A stretch of DNA of 64,000 nucleotides from Poronia punctata (Eukaryota; Ascomycota; Sordariomycetes; Xylariales; Xylariaceae): positions 1 through 64,000 of the forward strand of contig MU401508.1 in the NCBI GenBank assembly GCA_022579005.1, given 5' to 3'. Positions 14,685 through 24,687 of this stretch are shown here, piece by piece. Position 1 is the first letter of the stretch, and every line of letters starts with the position of its first letter. The translations under genes were made by a program, and so were the position numbers. The notes under the pieces were generated by a model. It did not search any database. It saw only the letters and a program-made list of their open reading frames with translations, and was not told where the DNA came from.

Positions 14685-17615
14685 ATGGCAGCTATAGATA
14701 CCAGGACTTTCATAATGGACGGGAGCGCTGTCCGTGAAACGGACAATGTCAACACTACCGACTTCCCATTATCTTCCCTGATGCAAGACAACATGGCCGG
14801 TTCCGTAAGCCCTCAACCCTCACCGCATATCAATCTTCCGCCGCCAAATCCTCCTTTCTCTTTCCCTTCTCTCCCTTCGTCGTCGGCCCCCTCCCTTGCC
14901 TCCAGGACCCGAGGCCGACGCCACCAGTCGGCTATCGACATCCCTCGGCAACTCGACGCGCTAGAATCCGATCCCATGGGACCGCGTAGACAGTCAGCTG
15001 CGCTTCCCGACTTCAGTTTTAATCCTGGCAGTACACTTAGCCCGGAAAGCGCGAGCCGGCGTCCGAGACCGCCACCATTACCCGATTTCTCATTCAACCC
15101 TGGAGTGAGCTCTACAGATACGTCTCTCCTCAGCCCGGCACAAACGCCTACGTCGCCTAGAACCGTGCCGAGTCACATCGGGCATCGCCGGGGTGGGAGC
15201 GAATTTGTCGGCGGAAAACTTACGACTGGAGAATCTATTACAGTAATGAGTACAAGCCCAACCAAGGCTGAAAGTGGGTTTGCGTCGCCCACTCTAGCAC
15301 CGTCCAGTGGACCTCGGAAACATCAAAGAGGCCATTCGCATCGACGATCCGGTGCGATATCCAGCCACGATCTCTCGCTGCTTTTACAGGCGAGCCCAAG
15401 TCCATCGTCGAAAGGGAACAGTGCCCCTGGCAGCCCCGCGGATTTTCGTGAAAGTCATGGGGTGGTTGACCGGATTCAGAAGACGGTTGAAGCCGCTACT
15501 CCACACTCTAATGAGACGGGCAAAAGCGACCCGAAGCCATTGGCAGAAAAGTCAAGCCAGGCTTCCGAACCAAGCCCAAGGCCGGTTACTCGCGCCAGGG
15601 TTGGATTTTCCGATACTTTGGAATTTATACCCCGTCCGCTATCTCTAGTCTCAACGGACACAGCTAGTACAGTGCGCCCCGGACATTCTGTCTCTGGAAG
15701 TATTTCCTCGATCGCATCCATCACCAACTCTACCACTACGGACCGTGACCCTCACTCTGCCCTTGTTTCTCCAACGCCACGGTCCAAGTCTGACTCGCGT
15801 CCAAGAACTGCCGGCGCCGTGCTGGAACGTACTCCGAGTCTTCGTCTCGCGCCAACTGAGGACAACCAATCTGTCAAGAGACGGAACTCGATCCCGGTTC
15901 TGAACGATGTGGCGCAGGCCAACGCTTCGCCTCCTCCAGCGATGACCACCCCAACGAAGACGCCGAAGCGGTGGTCATTTTTCGGGCAATCCTTTGCCAC
16001 TACCGGGTCACCAACGAAGGCGAGGCCTGGGAGCCCAGGTTCATCTGAGCCAACAATGAGAGATGGTAGTGATAACGCACCATCTTATGATAATGAAAAT
16101 ACCAACTCGCCAGAGGTGGATACGGCTGAGCCGGTTTCACCCGTTGTGGAAAAGAAGAAGTCTAGCAAGAAGAGACAGAAGAGGGTCAAGACGTGGGCTG
16201 GCTCAATACTCACGCGGAAATCGAAATCGCGCAAGTCCAAGAGCCGCCGCCGATCACAGACTCCACCAACCTCTCGTCTTGCGACAGAAGAGCAAGAGGA
16301 GGATTTTGATTTCTCGGCACCAGGGAACCCATCCTTTAAAATCGATTTCCAGACGGATCCATCTCACTCCGCACCAGAATTGCAAGTTACGAAGCGTCGC
16401 TCAGCTCGTACCGACGATGATGTGTCGTATCCGATGATTGATTTAGATGCGGCGCTTGGCCCGTTCAATACACCTACTCGTGACCCCCAATGGGACGAGG
16501 CCCAGAGGGCTGGTGCCCCGCCGAAGCGACAGCTTCATAGTGCCGCTGGAATGAGAGGGTTCAGCGGCCCTGGTATGCATTATCACCGCCGGGCCGAAAG
16601 CGCGCCTGAGATGCCGCCTTTCGAAGCTGGGCGGTTTAACATACACCGATTCGGGAGCTCTTCGACGATGGCTGATGTTTTCGAGGAAGATGAGGAAGAA
16701 GATAGTAACACTGGCGAGTCTGCAACAGAAGATTCAGGCAACGAATCCCAGGGTACAACTACTGGAGATGAGGCGGAAGATGATAATGACATGGATGATG
16801 CAAACTCGACTCCAACCCAAGAACATAGCGTGGATTTGTTGTCGTCGCAGATCGAGGCCATGAAAGGCTCGTCAAGCAAGCGAAAGCAAAGTGGTTCGAG
16901 CCTGGACCTGCCACCCCCAGGCATGATCCGGAATGAGACCTCTTCCAGTAGTCTTCATAACGAGATCATCCTAGAGGAGGAAACGTCGTCGTTTCCCGCT
17001 AGAAGGGACGTCATGTTCGTATCGCCGTCGGAGACATCTGGCTCAGGGGGCCTTCCGCACCGTAGAGAGGGTGATAAGAAGGAGCCCACTCCGCCCGATG
17101 CCACATCGATCATCCTCTCCGGGTCACCTGCAATGCCTATCAGCCCGTACCCTATCAGCCAATCGTCTTTCCCGTCACCCCGCTCGCCCATGTCTTACGA
17201 CACGCATCGAATATCGACAGCCCCCTCGTCGGTTACTGACGAGAACAACTTCCGCTCGCTCCTGATGGGAGAGCCCGGTCCAGAAGTTATCCGCCTCTCT
17301 GTCGATGTCCCCTCCTTGACTAGCACCAACTCCACGATGACGCGGGAGAGCTCGTTTATCCCCGGTGTTAGGCCCAGGGGTATGCCGTTTCATGAGCAAC
17401 GACCGGCTTCCTTCACTTCCACCGCTTTCGGTCGTCGTAGATCTAGTCTGGTCAGCCTGGGTCGGTTCATCAACAGCGCTCACGGCGAACGTAGCAAGCT
17501 TAGTATGGAGGTGCCGTTCAACAATGAGGCGGAGAAGAAGAACAAGCCCAGCAAGTCGAAACGGTTGTCAAGAATGATGCAGTTCTGGAAGCCAAAGCCA
17601 TCCAACGATTCCTAA
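14685..17615 (+). CDS. Ser/Pro-rich fungal protein, 976 aa
   Basis: This is an intronless frame of 976 codons, low in complexity and rich in Ser, Pro, Thr and Arg. The motif LPDFSFNPG occurs twice (about residues 107-115 and 132-140). Further on come a KRWSFFGQS patch, a strongly basic stretch (nt 16150-16260), an acidic run (nt 16680-16800), and a basic C-terminus (SKRLSRMMQFWKPKP). Proteins of this kind are conserved in Pezizomycotina and often named 'cell wall proline rich protein', but I see no signal peptide, membrane segment or GPI signal. That name is therefore doubtful, and a cytoplasmic or cortical scaffold rich in phosphosites is as likely. I chose ATG 14685 as the first in-frame ATG; 14715 is an alternative. 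The unusually long pyrimidine-rich leader may hide a 5' intron. Confidence 0.82.
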   Translation: MAAIDTRTFIMDGSAVRETDNVNTTDFPLSSLMQDNMAGSVSPQPSPHINLPPPNPPFSFPSLPSSSAPSLASRTRGRRHQSAIDIPRQLDALESDPMGPRRQSAALPDFSFNPGSTLSPESASRRPRPPPLPDFSFNPGVSSTDTSLLSPAQTPTSPRTVPSHIGHRRGGSEFVGGKLTTGESITVMSTSPTKAESGFASPTLAPSSGPRKHQRGHSHRRSGAISSHDLSLLLQASPSPSSKGNSAPGSPADFRESHGVVDRIQKTVEAATPHSNETGKSDPKPLAEKSSQASEPSPRPVTRARVGFSDTLEFIPRPLSLVSTDTASTVRPGHSVSGSISSIASITNSTTTDRDPHSALVSPTPRSKSDSRPRTAGAVLERTPSLRLAPTEDNQSVKRRNSIPVLNDVAQANASPPPAMTTPTKTPKRWSFFGQSFATTGSPTKARPGSPGSSEPTMRDGSDNAPSYDNENTNSPEVDTAEPVSPVVEKKKSSKKRQKRVKTWAGSILTRKSKSRKSKSRRRSQTPPTSRLATEEQEEDFDFSAPGNPSFKIDFQTDPSHSAPELQVTKRRSARTDDDVSYPMIDLDAALGPFNTPTRDPQWDEAQRAGAPPKRQLHSAAGMRGFSGPGMHYHRRAESAPEMPPFEAGRFNIHRFGSSSTMADVFEEDEEEDSNTGESATEDSGNESQGTTTGDEAEDDNDMDDANSTPTQEHSVDLLSSQIEAMKGSSSKRKQSGSSLDLPPPGMIRNETSSSSLHNEIILEEETSSFPARRDVMFVSPSETSGSGGLPHRREGDKKEPTPPDATSIILSGSPAMPISPYPISQSSFPSPRSPMSYDTHRISTAPSSVTDENNFRSLLMGEPGPEVIRLSVDVPSLTSTNSTMTRESSFIPGVRPRGMPFHEQRPASFTSTAFGRRRSSLVSLGRFINSAHGERSKLSMEVPFNNEAEKKNKPSKSKRLSRMMQFWKPKPSNDS

Positions 17616-18283
17616 GCTTTTTTCCTGGGCGTTCCCGGCTGGACCCTTTACCCACCTGCGCCTGCTGCATAATGAGTATCCGCACCCGTTATTCCTTTAT
17701 CTCTTACCCGGTCGGGTCAGCTAGAAAGATGTACTATCAACTGGCCACTACCGAGTAATGTACAACCACGACACCCTTCGAAGCACTAAATGACCGCGAA
17801 ATCACCAAGCCGTCTAGCGTTGGGCACGTTTGCTATGGCGCTTGGAGTTACCTAAATCGGTCTGGAGCGTCTTCTTCCTGGGCCAAATGCATAATTTGAT
17901 GCCAAACTGTACAACAGCATATTGCTCCATGGGCATTTGATGAACGGCCTACAACTTACCAGTCATCGGTATGCCTCGAGCTAGCAGGAAAGGCACTCTT
18001 ATGCAAGATCCAACACGATCTCCATCGCCTACGAGGTAATGGAAGCTTGATATTTTTGAACATATTGCCGCTGTAGGAGGCAGCGTAAGATGAGGAAAGA
18101 GCTAACCAGAGTCTATCTAAAGTCGAACCCGGTGTTTAAATATTACCATAGCGCTAGCTCTTCGAAATTTGGCTTCATAAGCGTCCATATGATCTAGCTA
18201 ACCTAGCTACGTACAAATATAATGACCAGATGCTGTTGTTATATTATTTATTAGGATTTTGTGTTTGGTTGGCTCTCTTGACA
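17616..18283. other. Downstream flank of the 976-aa gene
   Basis: This is ordinary-composition DNA with no open frame of note. It presumably contains the 3' untranslated region of the Ser/Pro-rich gene. It leads directly into the fold-back element, whose 8-bp target duplication begins at 18284. Confidence 0.5.
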
Positions 18284-18291
18284 TTTATTTA
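18284..18291. repeat. Left 8-bp target-site duplication
   Basis: TTTATTTA here is repeated exactly at 19359-19366, bracketing the inverted-repeat element at 18292-19358. Eight base pairs is the duplication length produced by hAT-type transposases. Confidence 0.72.
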
Positions 18292-19358
18292 GAGAATTGC
18301 TAGGGGAGCATCTATTAGATTGCTACTAGAGCACCCTACCTTACTTGCACTTAACTAACACCTAATAGATCTAAAGAGGTAGATCTTGTGTATACCTTAC
18401 CTAAATTGTATGCATTGTATACATTTTTTACTTTTAACACTACTTTTAATACTACCTTTAACACTACTTTTAACACTATAAAATTTATTGTTACTTTTAA
18501 TCTTTTTTAAGTAAAAGCTTTATAATGCAAAAAAAAAGGTTGCAAAGTTAAAAAGGTAACAAGGTTAAAAAGGGTAGCAAGGCTTAAAAAAGTAGTTAAT
18601 AAAACTAATTAAACTAAGTTAACTATTTTTAATATTATAAATCTGTAGCTATAAGTAAGCAAAAAGGTTTATAATAGCTTTATTATAAAAGTAAAAGCAG
18701 CAATGCTAAAAATAGGTTTTATATAGTAGTTAGTATATAGTAAAGGCCTTAAAAAAGATAAATCTGTACATAGTATATATAGTTTAGCTAAAGCGTTTAT
18801 AAGATCTACCTTTTTGTTTGCTAGGTGTAAGTAAGGTAAGGTGCTTTAGTAGCAATTTAATAGATGCTCCCCTAGCAATTCTATAAATTTATTTTTTTTA
18901 AGGCCTTTACTATATACTAATTGCTATATAAAACTTATTTTTAGCATTACTACCTTTACTTTTATAATAAAGCTATTATAAACTTTTTTGCTTACTTATA
19001 GCTACAGATTTATAGTGTTAAAAATAGTTAACTTAGTTTAATTAGTCTTATTAACTACCTTTTTAAGCTTTACTACCTTTTTTAGCCTTATTACTTTTTT
19101 AACTTTATAACCTTTTTTTTTACGTTATAAAGCCTTTGCTTAAAAAGGATTAAAAGTAACAATAAATTTTATAATATTAAAAATAATATTAAAAGTAGTA
19201 TTAAAAGTAATATTAAAAGTAAAAAATATATATAGTACATATAATTTAGGTAAGGTATATATAAGATCTACCTCTTTAAATCTATTAAGTATTAGTTAGG
19301 TGCAAGTAAAGTAAGGTGCTTTAGTAGCAATCTAATAAATGCTCTCCTAGCAATTCTC
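18292..19358. mobile_element. Fold-back (MITE-like) element, 1067 bp
   Basis: The element starts GAGAATTGCTAGGGGAGCAT and ends with the inverse of that sequence with one mismatch. The whole left arm (18292 to about 18763) recurs in inverse on the right (about 18885-19358), so the element could fold into a hairpin of about 470 bp per arm. A third copy of the terminus sits internally (about 18764-18882), in the same orientation as the right end. It therefore looks like one complete ~590-bp MITE (18292-18882) followed by an inverted copy of the same element lacking its inner end. There is no coding capacity and it is AT-rich, with arms differing mostly by transitions. Flanking TTTATTTA duplications suggest mobilisation by a hAT transposase. 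A TA-duplicating Tc1/mariner origin is less likely but possible, since the left flank also ends in TA. Confidence 0.85.
18764..18882. repeat. Internal copy of the terminal inverted repeat
   Basis: This stretch includes AGATCTACC, GGTGTAAGTAAGGTAAGG and GCTCCCCTAGCAATTCT in the same order and orientation as the outer right end at about 19250-19357. It forms the loop between the long inverted arms and marks the inner end of a complete ~590-bp unit. Confidence 0.8.
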
Positions 19359-19366
19359 TTTATTTA
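19359..19366. repeat. Right 8-bp target-site duplication
   Basis: TTTATTTA matches 18284-18291 exactly and follows directly on the terminal ...AGCAATTCTC of the fold-back element. Confidence 0.72.
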
Positions 19367-20591
19367 AGACCAAGTCTAATGTTTCCCGTCCCATTCATTA
19401 TTAAGTGCAACGCATGTCTTTAGTACTAGGTTAGTAGATAATCCATGCATTTCCCAGTATAGAAAGCCTTTTTTTTAAGGAGATTGTATAGACTTCTTCC
19501 CCCTATTGAAAGATTATTATAGACTTTTCGCTTACTAGAAATCCTTCTCAGCTCAATAATTATCAACTTGTCTCGCTAGGTTTGCGGGGGGTTTCGGGAC
19601 TGGATGCCGATCCGCAGGTGCAACTGGCTAGACCAAACCGTTGGTTGCCCGGGCATATACCAGTACGTGCTAAGGACGCTATCCTAAACCGTACGAGGTA
19701 GGAGGAAATGTTTGAAAAAGATGGACCCCTACTAGTAATTCTTGGTTATGTACCCCCCCGCCCTACTTTCCCCATCACAGTACTGAACATTTCCGCGCCC
19801 CCTAATTCTTGCTTGTTGTTGAAATTACAACACCGCCTGAAGAAGGAGGTACCTATCGCCAACTATTCACCTGCACCAGTATTTAACTTGGCCGGGCTTT
19901 GGATATGTTTCTATGCGCAGATTCTGGGCTTTTGATGTCCTAAACAACTCATGCTCTTCTTCTCTGATCTGCCGAAAGTTGTCAACTACTATTCATAGAC
20001 ATGTACGAGTAGCCGTATCTACAATTGAAGCATCTGAAGACATTTCGTCAACAGATACCGAGGCGCTCTGCTAGTCTGGCTTTCAACAGCCCCACCATCG
20101 AATCTTGTAGCTGACCAATCCTTGATTACGAAGCCAGGAAGTGTGAGGTCACAAAATCCACATATGGGACCCCGTTACTGCCGCTATGCCCCTCTAGGCC
20201 TGTAGTTGTTGAGTTTGCACTCAATTTGTGGCAACCACTCAACGCCATTTCCCTTGTCTACTCGTAGGTCAACTACATCTAGGTACTACTTGGTGAGGCT
20301 AAAAACTTACAAGTTCCGAGTACCCGATCATTGATCAACTGGTAGACTGGAACCGCCCTTACGATCGAATTGCGTCAACTTTTTCTCTTGATTTATGGTG
20401 TCTAAAATAATCCATCGTGCCCAACAAGAACTCGAACGCTCCAAGTGAATACCTCGGATGTTCCTTCAACTTATATCCTACGCATTCTTACCCCTAACCG
20501 ATTACTTACTCTCCTTACGCCGTTCTACGTGAGGTTATCCGGCTACATGCATCAATATCGAACCTAACACATCCTTGTTACACAATCGACC
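19367..20591. other. Intergenic, promoter side of the PAQR gene
   Basis: No supportable gene is present. The 75-codon frame at 19708-19935 has no recognisable features. Two TACTCGTA motifs occur, at 20004 (reverse) and 20259. The last ~150 bp before the PAQR start is pyrimidine-rich with CCTAAC and CTTAC words, as expected of a fungal promoter and leader. Confidence 0.45.
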
Positions 20592-22259
20592 ATGTCCTGT
20601 GCTTCCTCCTATGCTCTTGGGTCTAACCAAGACCCGGCCGCTGCAACGAGCTCAGGGGTGGCTACGAACGAACGGGGTCCCAGACAACGCCGAAGGCATT
20701 CTTCTTTCGTCCCGCACAGGCGGAAATCCGTAGCCAACCAGATTACAGAGGGAGAAGAGGCACTTTTACTTCGGGTATACCACTCCCTTCAAACACTCTT
20801 TAGACAAAGCCACTAACGCCGGGGAATTAGGTCGACCTGTTCCTCTCAGAGCTTGAGCGCCGCTTAGAATACCTCGAAAGCTACGGAGATTCGATTCAGC
20901 TCGATTCCAGCATAGAAAAAACATTGGCGATCCTCCAGGCGGTACGGGAAAGATGTTCCCACGTGTCGGAGGAATTCATCGGAGCTGGCCGCCGTCGCCT
21001 CCAGATCATGGTCGAGACACTCGACGCGAGTTACCAAGGAGCCCTAGCCCTAGCGACAGCCGAGTCGATGAACGAAAAGGCCCGCATGGGTATCGAGCTA
21101 TTAGACAACATGCTAAACGATTTCGAGGTGCACGCCGTTAAACTGCGGGATCAAGGGTTCGCAAACGCTGCCGGTGCCGCTGAGAGCATCATGGGCGAAG
21201 GACGCCGGGTTATGGACGAGGGTTTCGAGCGTGCCCGTGGTGTTGTTGACGGAGGGATCGGCCGAGCAATGCGGGCCGCCGAATCACTGGAAGAACATGT
21301 CCAAAGTGCCATTGCACGAGCGCGAGAGCAAGGCCTCTTGAAATACGAGGAATTGCCTGTTCCGTGGCGGGTCAATCCTCATATCCTTCGTGGCTACCGC
21401 TTTTCTGATTCGAAAATCGAGTGCGTCCGGTCCGTGTTCGGGGTTTCTAACGAGACGGTGAACATATGGTCGCATGCATTGGGTCTCATCGCCGTTCTGG
21501 CCGTTGCCTTTTACTTCTACCCGGCGACGGCCGATTTCTCTCTTTATACCAAGACCGACGTCTTTATCGCAGCCGTCTTCTTTTTCGCCGCCTGCAAGTG
21601 CCTGGTCTGCAGCACCATCTGGCATACGATGAACTGTGTGGCAGATCAGACATTGATGGAACGTTTTGCTTGCATCGATTATACCGGCATATCACTGCTG
21701 ATCGCAGCGTCCATCATGACGACCGAATACACTGCCTTCTACTGCGAGCCCTTCTCTCGCTGGGCTTACATGAGTGCTACCGCCATTCTGGGCATCGCAG
21801 GCACCATCATGCCTTGGCACCCTACATTCAACGGGCAGGATATGGCTTGGCTCCGGGTCGCGTTTTTCATCGGGCTGTCGGCCACAGGTTCCATGCCCAT
21901 CTTCCAAATTCTTTGGACGCGAGGGGCGGCCTGGGCGTACGAGTTCTACATTGACTCCAACTTGCTCAAATCGCTCTTGGTCTACGTCTTGGGCGCCGTC
22001 GTTTACGCTGCTAAGATCCCCGAGAGATGGTTCCCGGGCGCCTTCGACTTTTTCGGTAACGCCCACAATCTCTGGCATGTGAGTAACAATACCTCTGACC
22101 AACCCTTCGTAGTAAGGGGGGCAGGTTAGAACGATGTCACTAACAGTTTATTTTTTTCAGTTGGCCGTCCTTGGAGGAATCATTTATCATTATACTGCTA
22201 TGCTGCAATTTTTCTCCGTTGCTTTCGAGCGTGCCCAGCTAGAGTGTCCGGCGCATTAA
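20592..22259 (+). CDS. IZH3: PAQR/hemolysin III-type membrane protein (Izh3-like)
   Basis: The gene has exons 20592-20774, 20831-22078 and 22161-22259 and encodes 509 aa. Both introns (56 and 82 nt) have a CACTAAC branch site and phases that join cleanly. The N-terminal ~240 residues are soluble and helix-prone, with repeated Ala/Glu-rich heptad-like stretches. The seven-helix PAQR domain follows. Family motifs are visible: E-T-V-N-I-W-S-H (His276), S-T-I-W-H (His326) followed by D-Y-x-G-I, and H-N-L-W-H (His473, His477). These residues place zinc in PAQR proteins. Yeast Izh proteins act in zinc and sterol homeostasis and resemble adiponectin receptors. The long N-terminal extension and the length resemble yeast Izh3 (543 aa) rather than the short Izh1/2/4. 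It ends 69 bp from the convergent gene at 22329. The symbol is by similarity only. Confidence 0.9.
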
Positions 22260-22328
22260 AGCACCGGACGCCTGCACCTTTATCTGATTACTCCCGTCAC
22301 AGAAGATGATATCTCCAACCTGATATGT
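22260..22328. other. Short convergent intergenic spacer
   Basis: Only 69 bp separate the stop codon of the plus-strand PAQR gene from that of the minus-strand Cys-rich gene. The two 3' untranslated regions must therefore overlap or be very short, and antisense overlap of the transcripts is likely. Confidence 0.7.
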
Positions 22329-23162
22329 TTAATATATACATATGGCCAAGATACCTGTCATGGCCATTGTGGCAGCCAACCTTGGCAGGGCACGTTGCCT
22401 CCCATTTGCGGCCGAGACCTGGATGGGAGTCGAAGCGGCGGTGTTGTTGGTTTTAGGAGTCGCTATCGGAGTCGCTATCGGAGTCGCTATCGGAGTCGCT
22501 ATCGGAGTCGCTACCTGAATCGCTAGGGACGTGATTCTAGCTGGCGCGCCACACACTGTCGTGGAAGATGCCGTCGAGTTCCTTGTGTCGGTGCCAGCAC
22601 CTTGTGGAATCAGTTGTGTTGGTATAGCGCCGCGCATGAGAGACGGGGTAACAGTAAAGGTGCCACCGGGCCGGACCAAGGTGGCCACGGTTGTGACAGG
22701 CGGAGGTGTGGTTTGGCCCGTTGCGGAGTCTGGCAGGTCAAAGCCAGCATTCTTCGCACACTGTTCTAAGTCCTCATCCTATCGAAGCGGTTAGCAAATT
22801 GGCCGCGCTTGATGAATGAGTAGACGACGACGTACATCGAAGCAGCAATAGCCTGCGACGGGTGCACAGTAACTTCCACTGCCACAGAATCCATTGTCCA
22901 GCTCACAACATGTCTGCCTCGGTGTCAGTTTTCGTTGGCACATATCTCTCTGTATTGGACGAAAACCAACCTGTCCGAGGTCCGGGTTGTAACAGTAATC
23001 GCTATCGGCACCACCGCAGGGAATTGATCCATTCCCATAAGTCTGGTCACATGTCATCGACTGCCTCTTGCTGAGAGATGGCGCAGCGAGCGGCAGATGG
23101 CTTTCCGTTGCTTGCGCCAGCAACCCAAGGATGGGCAAAAAGAGAGCCGCGGAACACAGCAT
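22329..23162 (-). CDS. Secreted, Cys-rich, probably GPI-anchored protein
   Basis: The gene has exons 23162-22971, 22913-22836 and 22778-22329 and encodes 239 aa. Residues 1-19 form a signal peptide, followed by a Kex2-like Lys-Arg at 32-33. A compact module with ten cysteines (residues 38-97) has two CC pairs, in Q-T-C-C-E-L-D-N-G and A-G-Y-C-C. This arrangement is common in small fungal wall or secreted proteins of unknown role. A Thr/Ser/Pro-rich stalk follows, with a TPIA repeat (about residues 179-195). A hydrophobic C-terminus (...MAMTGILAICIY) suggests a GPI-anchor signal. Both introns are 57 nt. Intron 1 has a GTTGGT donor and no in-frame stop, so its retention would insert 19 residues before Thr65. 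I infer cell-surface location; function is unknown. Confidence 0.85.
22456..22515. repeat. 12-bp minisatellite coding for TPIA repeats
   Basis: GGAGTCGCTATC repeats four times exactly (22456-22503), followed by a fifth unit with one change. Read on the minus strand it encodes Ala-Thr-Pro-Ile repeats in the stalk of the secreted Cys-rich protein. The identical units suggest recent expansion, so copy number may vary between strains. Confidence 0.92.
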
Positions 23163-24363
23163 GATACGGATATTGCAGGCTTATACGGCCTGTATCAAGA
23201 TTTACCAAGGAGTGACGGGTGGCTGGTTATTCTTTGGAAAATGAAGATGACGAATTGGCCGACGATTCAACGAGGGACGATTTCTAGAAGCATAGAAATG
23301 GGATAGCGCCTATAAGAAGGTTAGAGGTTAGAGAAAGATAGATGAGGGTGAAAGTTCTTGGTCGCTCGTTTTTTTGGTCTTTTGCTACAGTTGGACAATG
23401 GAGTTCAAGGACAAGGCTGTTTTTATGCAGATATTTAAATACTACCTACTGAACAAACTACTATATGCATATCAATACCTCTTAGTACTTACTCAGTCTC
23501 CTATGTTGGTGTTATAAAACCATCCTAGTTCATAAATGTACAAGGGCGTATTCTGTAACAGACAGACAGATATATATCGACGCTACATTTCTCGCTTGCA
23601 GCATTATGTTTCCGAGGCGTTCGATATATTCATCTGATTATTGCCAGTCACATACCCCACGTTCTCTGTTATTTATGTAATCAATAATATGTTTCTCAAA
23701 CCCTTTTTTTTACCCCTTTTCTTTTAAGTGTATGATTTCTCCCTTGCTGTTTACTATCTAGTTTCTCATTCCATTTCGGTTCTTATCAAAAGAATGCAGG
23801 TATCAGATGGAACCATGAATGATAAGAAGAAGGGATAACCTAGATGGCTATAAGTTACTTACTTACATTAGGTAGTGAAAACCCCGTGGGGGGGCAGAAA
23901 ATAAAATAAAAAGAACTTCTGTTTTGATATTTTATTAATATGAGGGAGAGACAGGGAGAAGAGAGGGAGGAGCTAAGTGGTTGCGGAAACCATGAAATCC
24001 AAGGTTGCACATTTGTAACGAAACAAAACAGGTAGCTAGGTAGGGAAAGACGGGATTGGATTGACTATCTCTATGCTGTACTTCCCTAACCTTCTCAGTC
24101 AAGATAGGGCACAATTATACCCTTTTCCTAAAGGGATGAACGAATAGGGTGGATAGGGAGGGAGTTTGCGAGGGCAAGATGAGACATTTCAAGTTCCATC
24201 TGTATGTGTAAGTATATGCAAAGTACGTATGAAATCGTCCTCTAGTATTAATCAGGAGAAACAAATTATCCCTTTGACAGATCTATCAACTCCGCATTTT
24301 TCATTTCATTCTCATTAAATAGCTTTTTTGAAACCGACCGAAAACCTATCATGACTGATTATT

Positions 24364-24395
<32 letters not shown>

Positions 24396-24687
24396 AAAAC
24401 GCCGTATCAAACCAATCGTGAAATGCCATCCCTCTTCCAGCCCCCTTCCAACATGACGTCATGTGCTGTCCATTCTCATTTTCATCATCTATAAGAAAAT
24501 AATACACTGGCGACCGAAAATCCACGGTTACCTGTTCAAATAAAGTCGTAGCAGTTGTTGGGAAAACCGCTTATTGCCTGTCTCTATACTTCATAATTCC
24601 CCTTCTGCCTCTTCCCCTCAAAAAGGCATCACCTCTATAGGGCGGGTATAGACATATACCTGTGCCCGAGTTTGTCGTCAAATCTCA
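23163..24687. other. Intergenic between two minus-strand genes
   Basis: No coding region is seen. The left part should hold the promoter of the Cys-rich gene (transcribed leftward from 23162) and the right part the 3' untranslated region of bub2. It contains many GGTAGG, TAGGGA and AGGGAG words and a run of 26 A at 24364-24389. Confidence 0.5.
24364..24389. repeat. A26 homopolymer
   Basis: This is an uninterrupted run of A preceded by ATT and followed by GTAAATAAA. It lies in the 3' flank of bub2, where it reads as T on the transcribed strand. It is probably a simple repeat. Confidence 0.9.

Noticed and set aside
14813..17577. Many frames overlapping the 976-aa gene on both strands
   Set aside because: They are shadows of a long GC-rich coding frame, and none has independent features.
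22456..22515. Short tandem repeat as a CRISPR array
   Set aside because: There are no spacers, the unit is 12 bp and in coding frame, and the genome is eukaryotic.
24364..24389. A26 run as a retroposon tail
   Set aside because: No flanking direct repeat or distinct body was found, so it is treated as a simple repeat.
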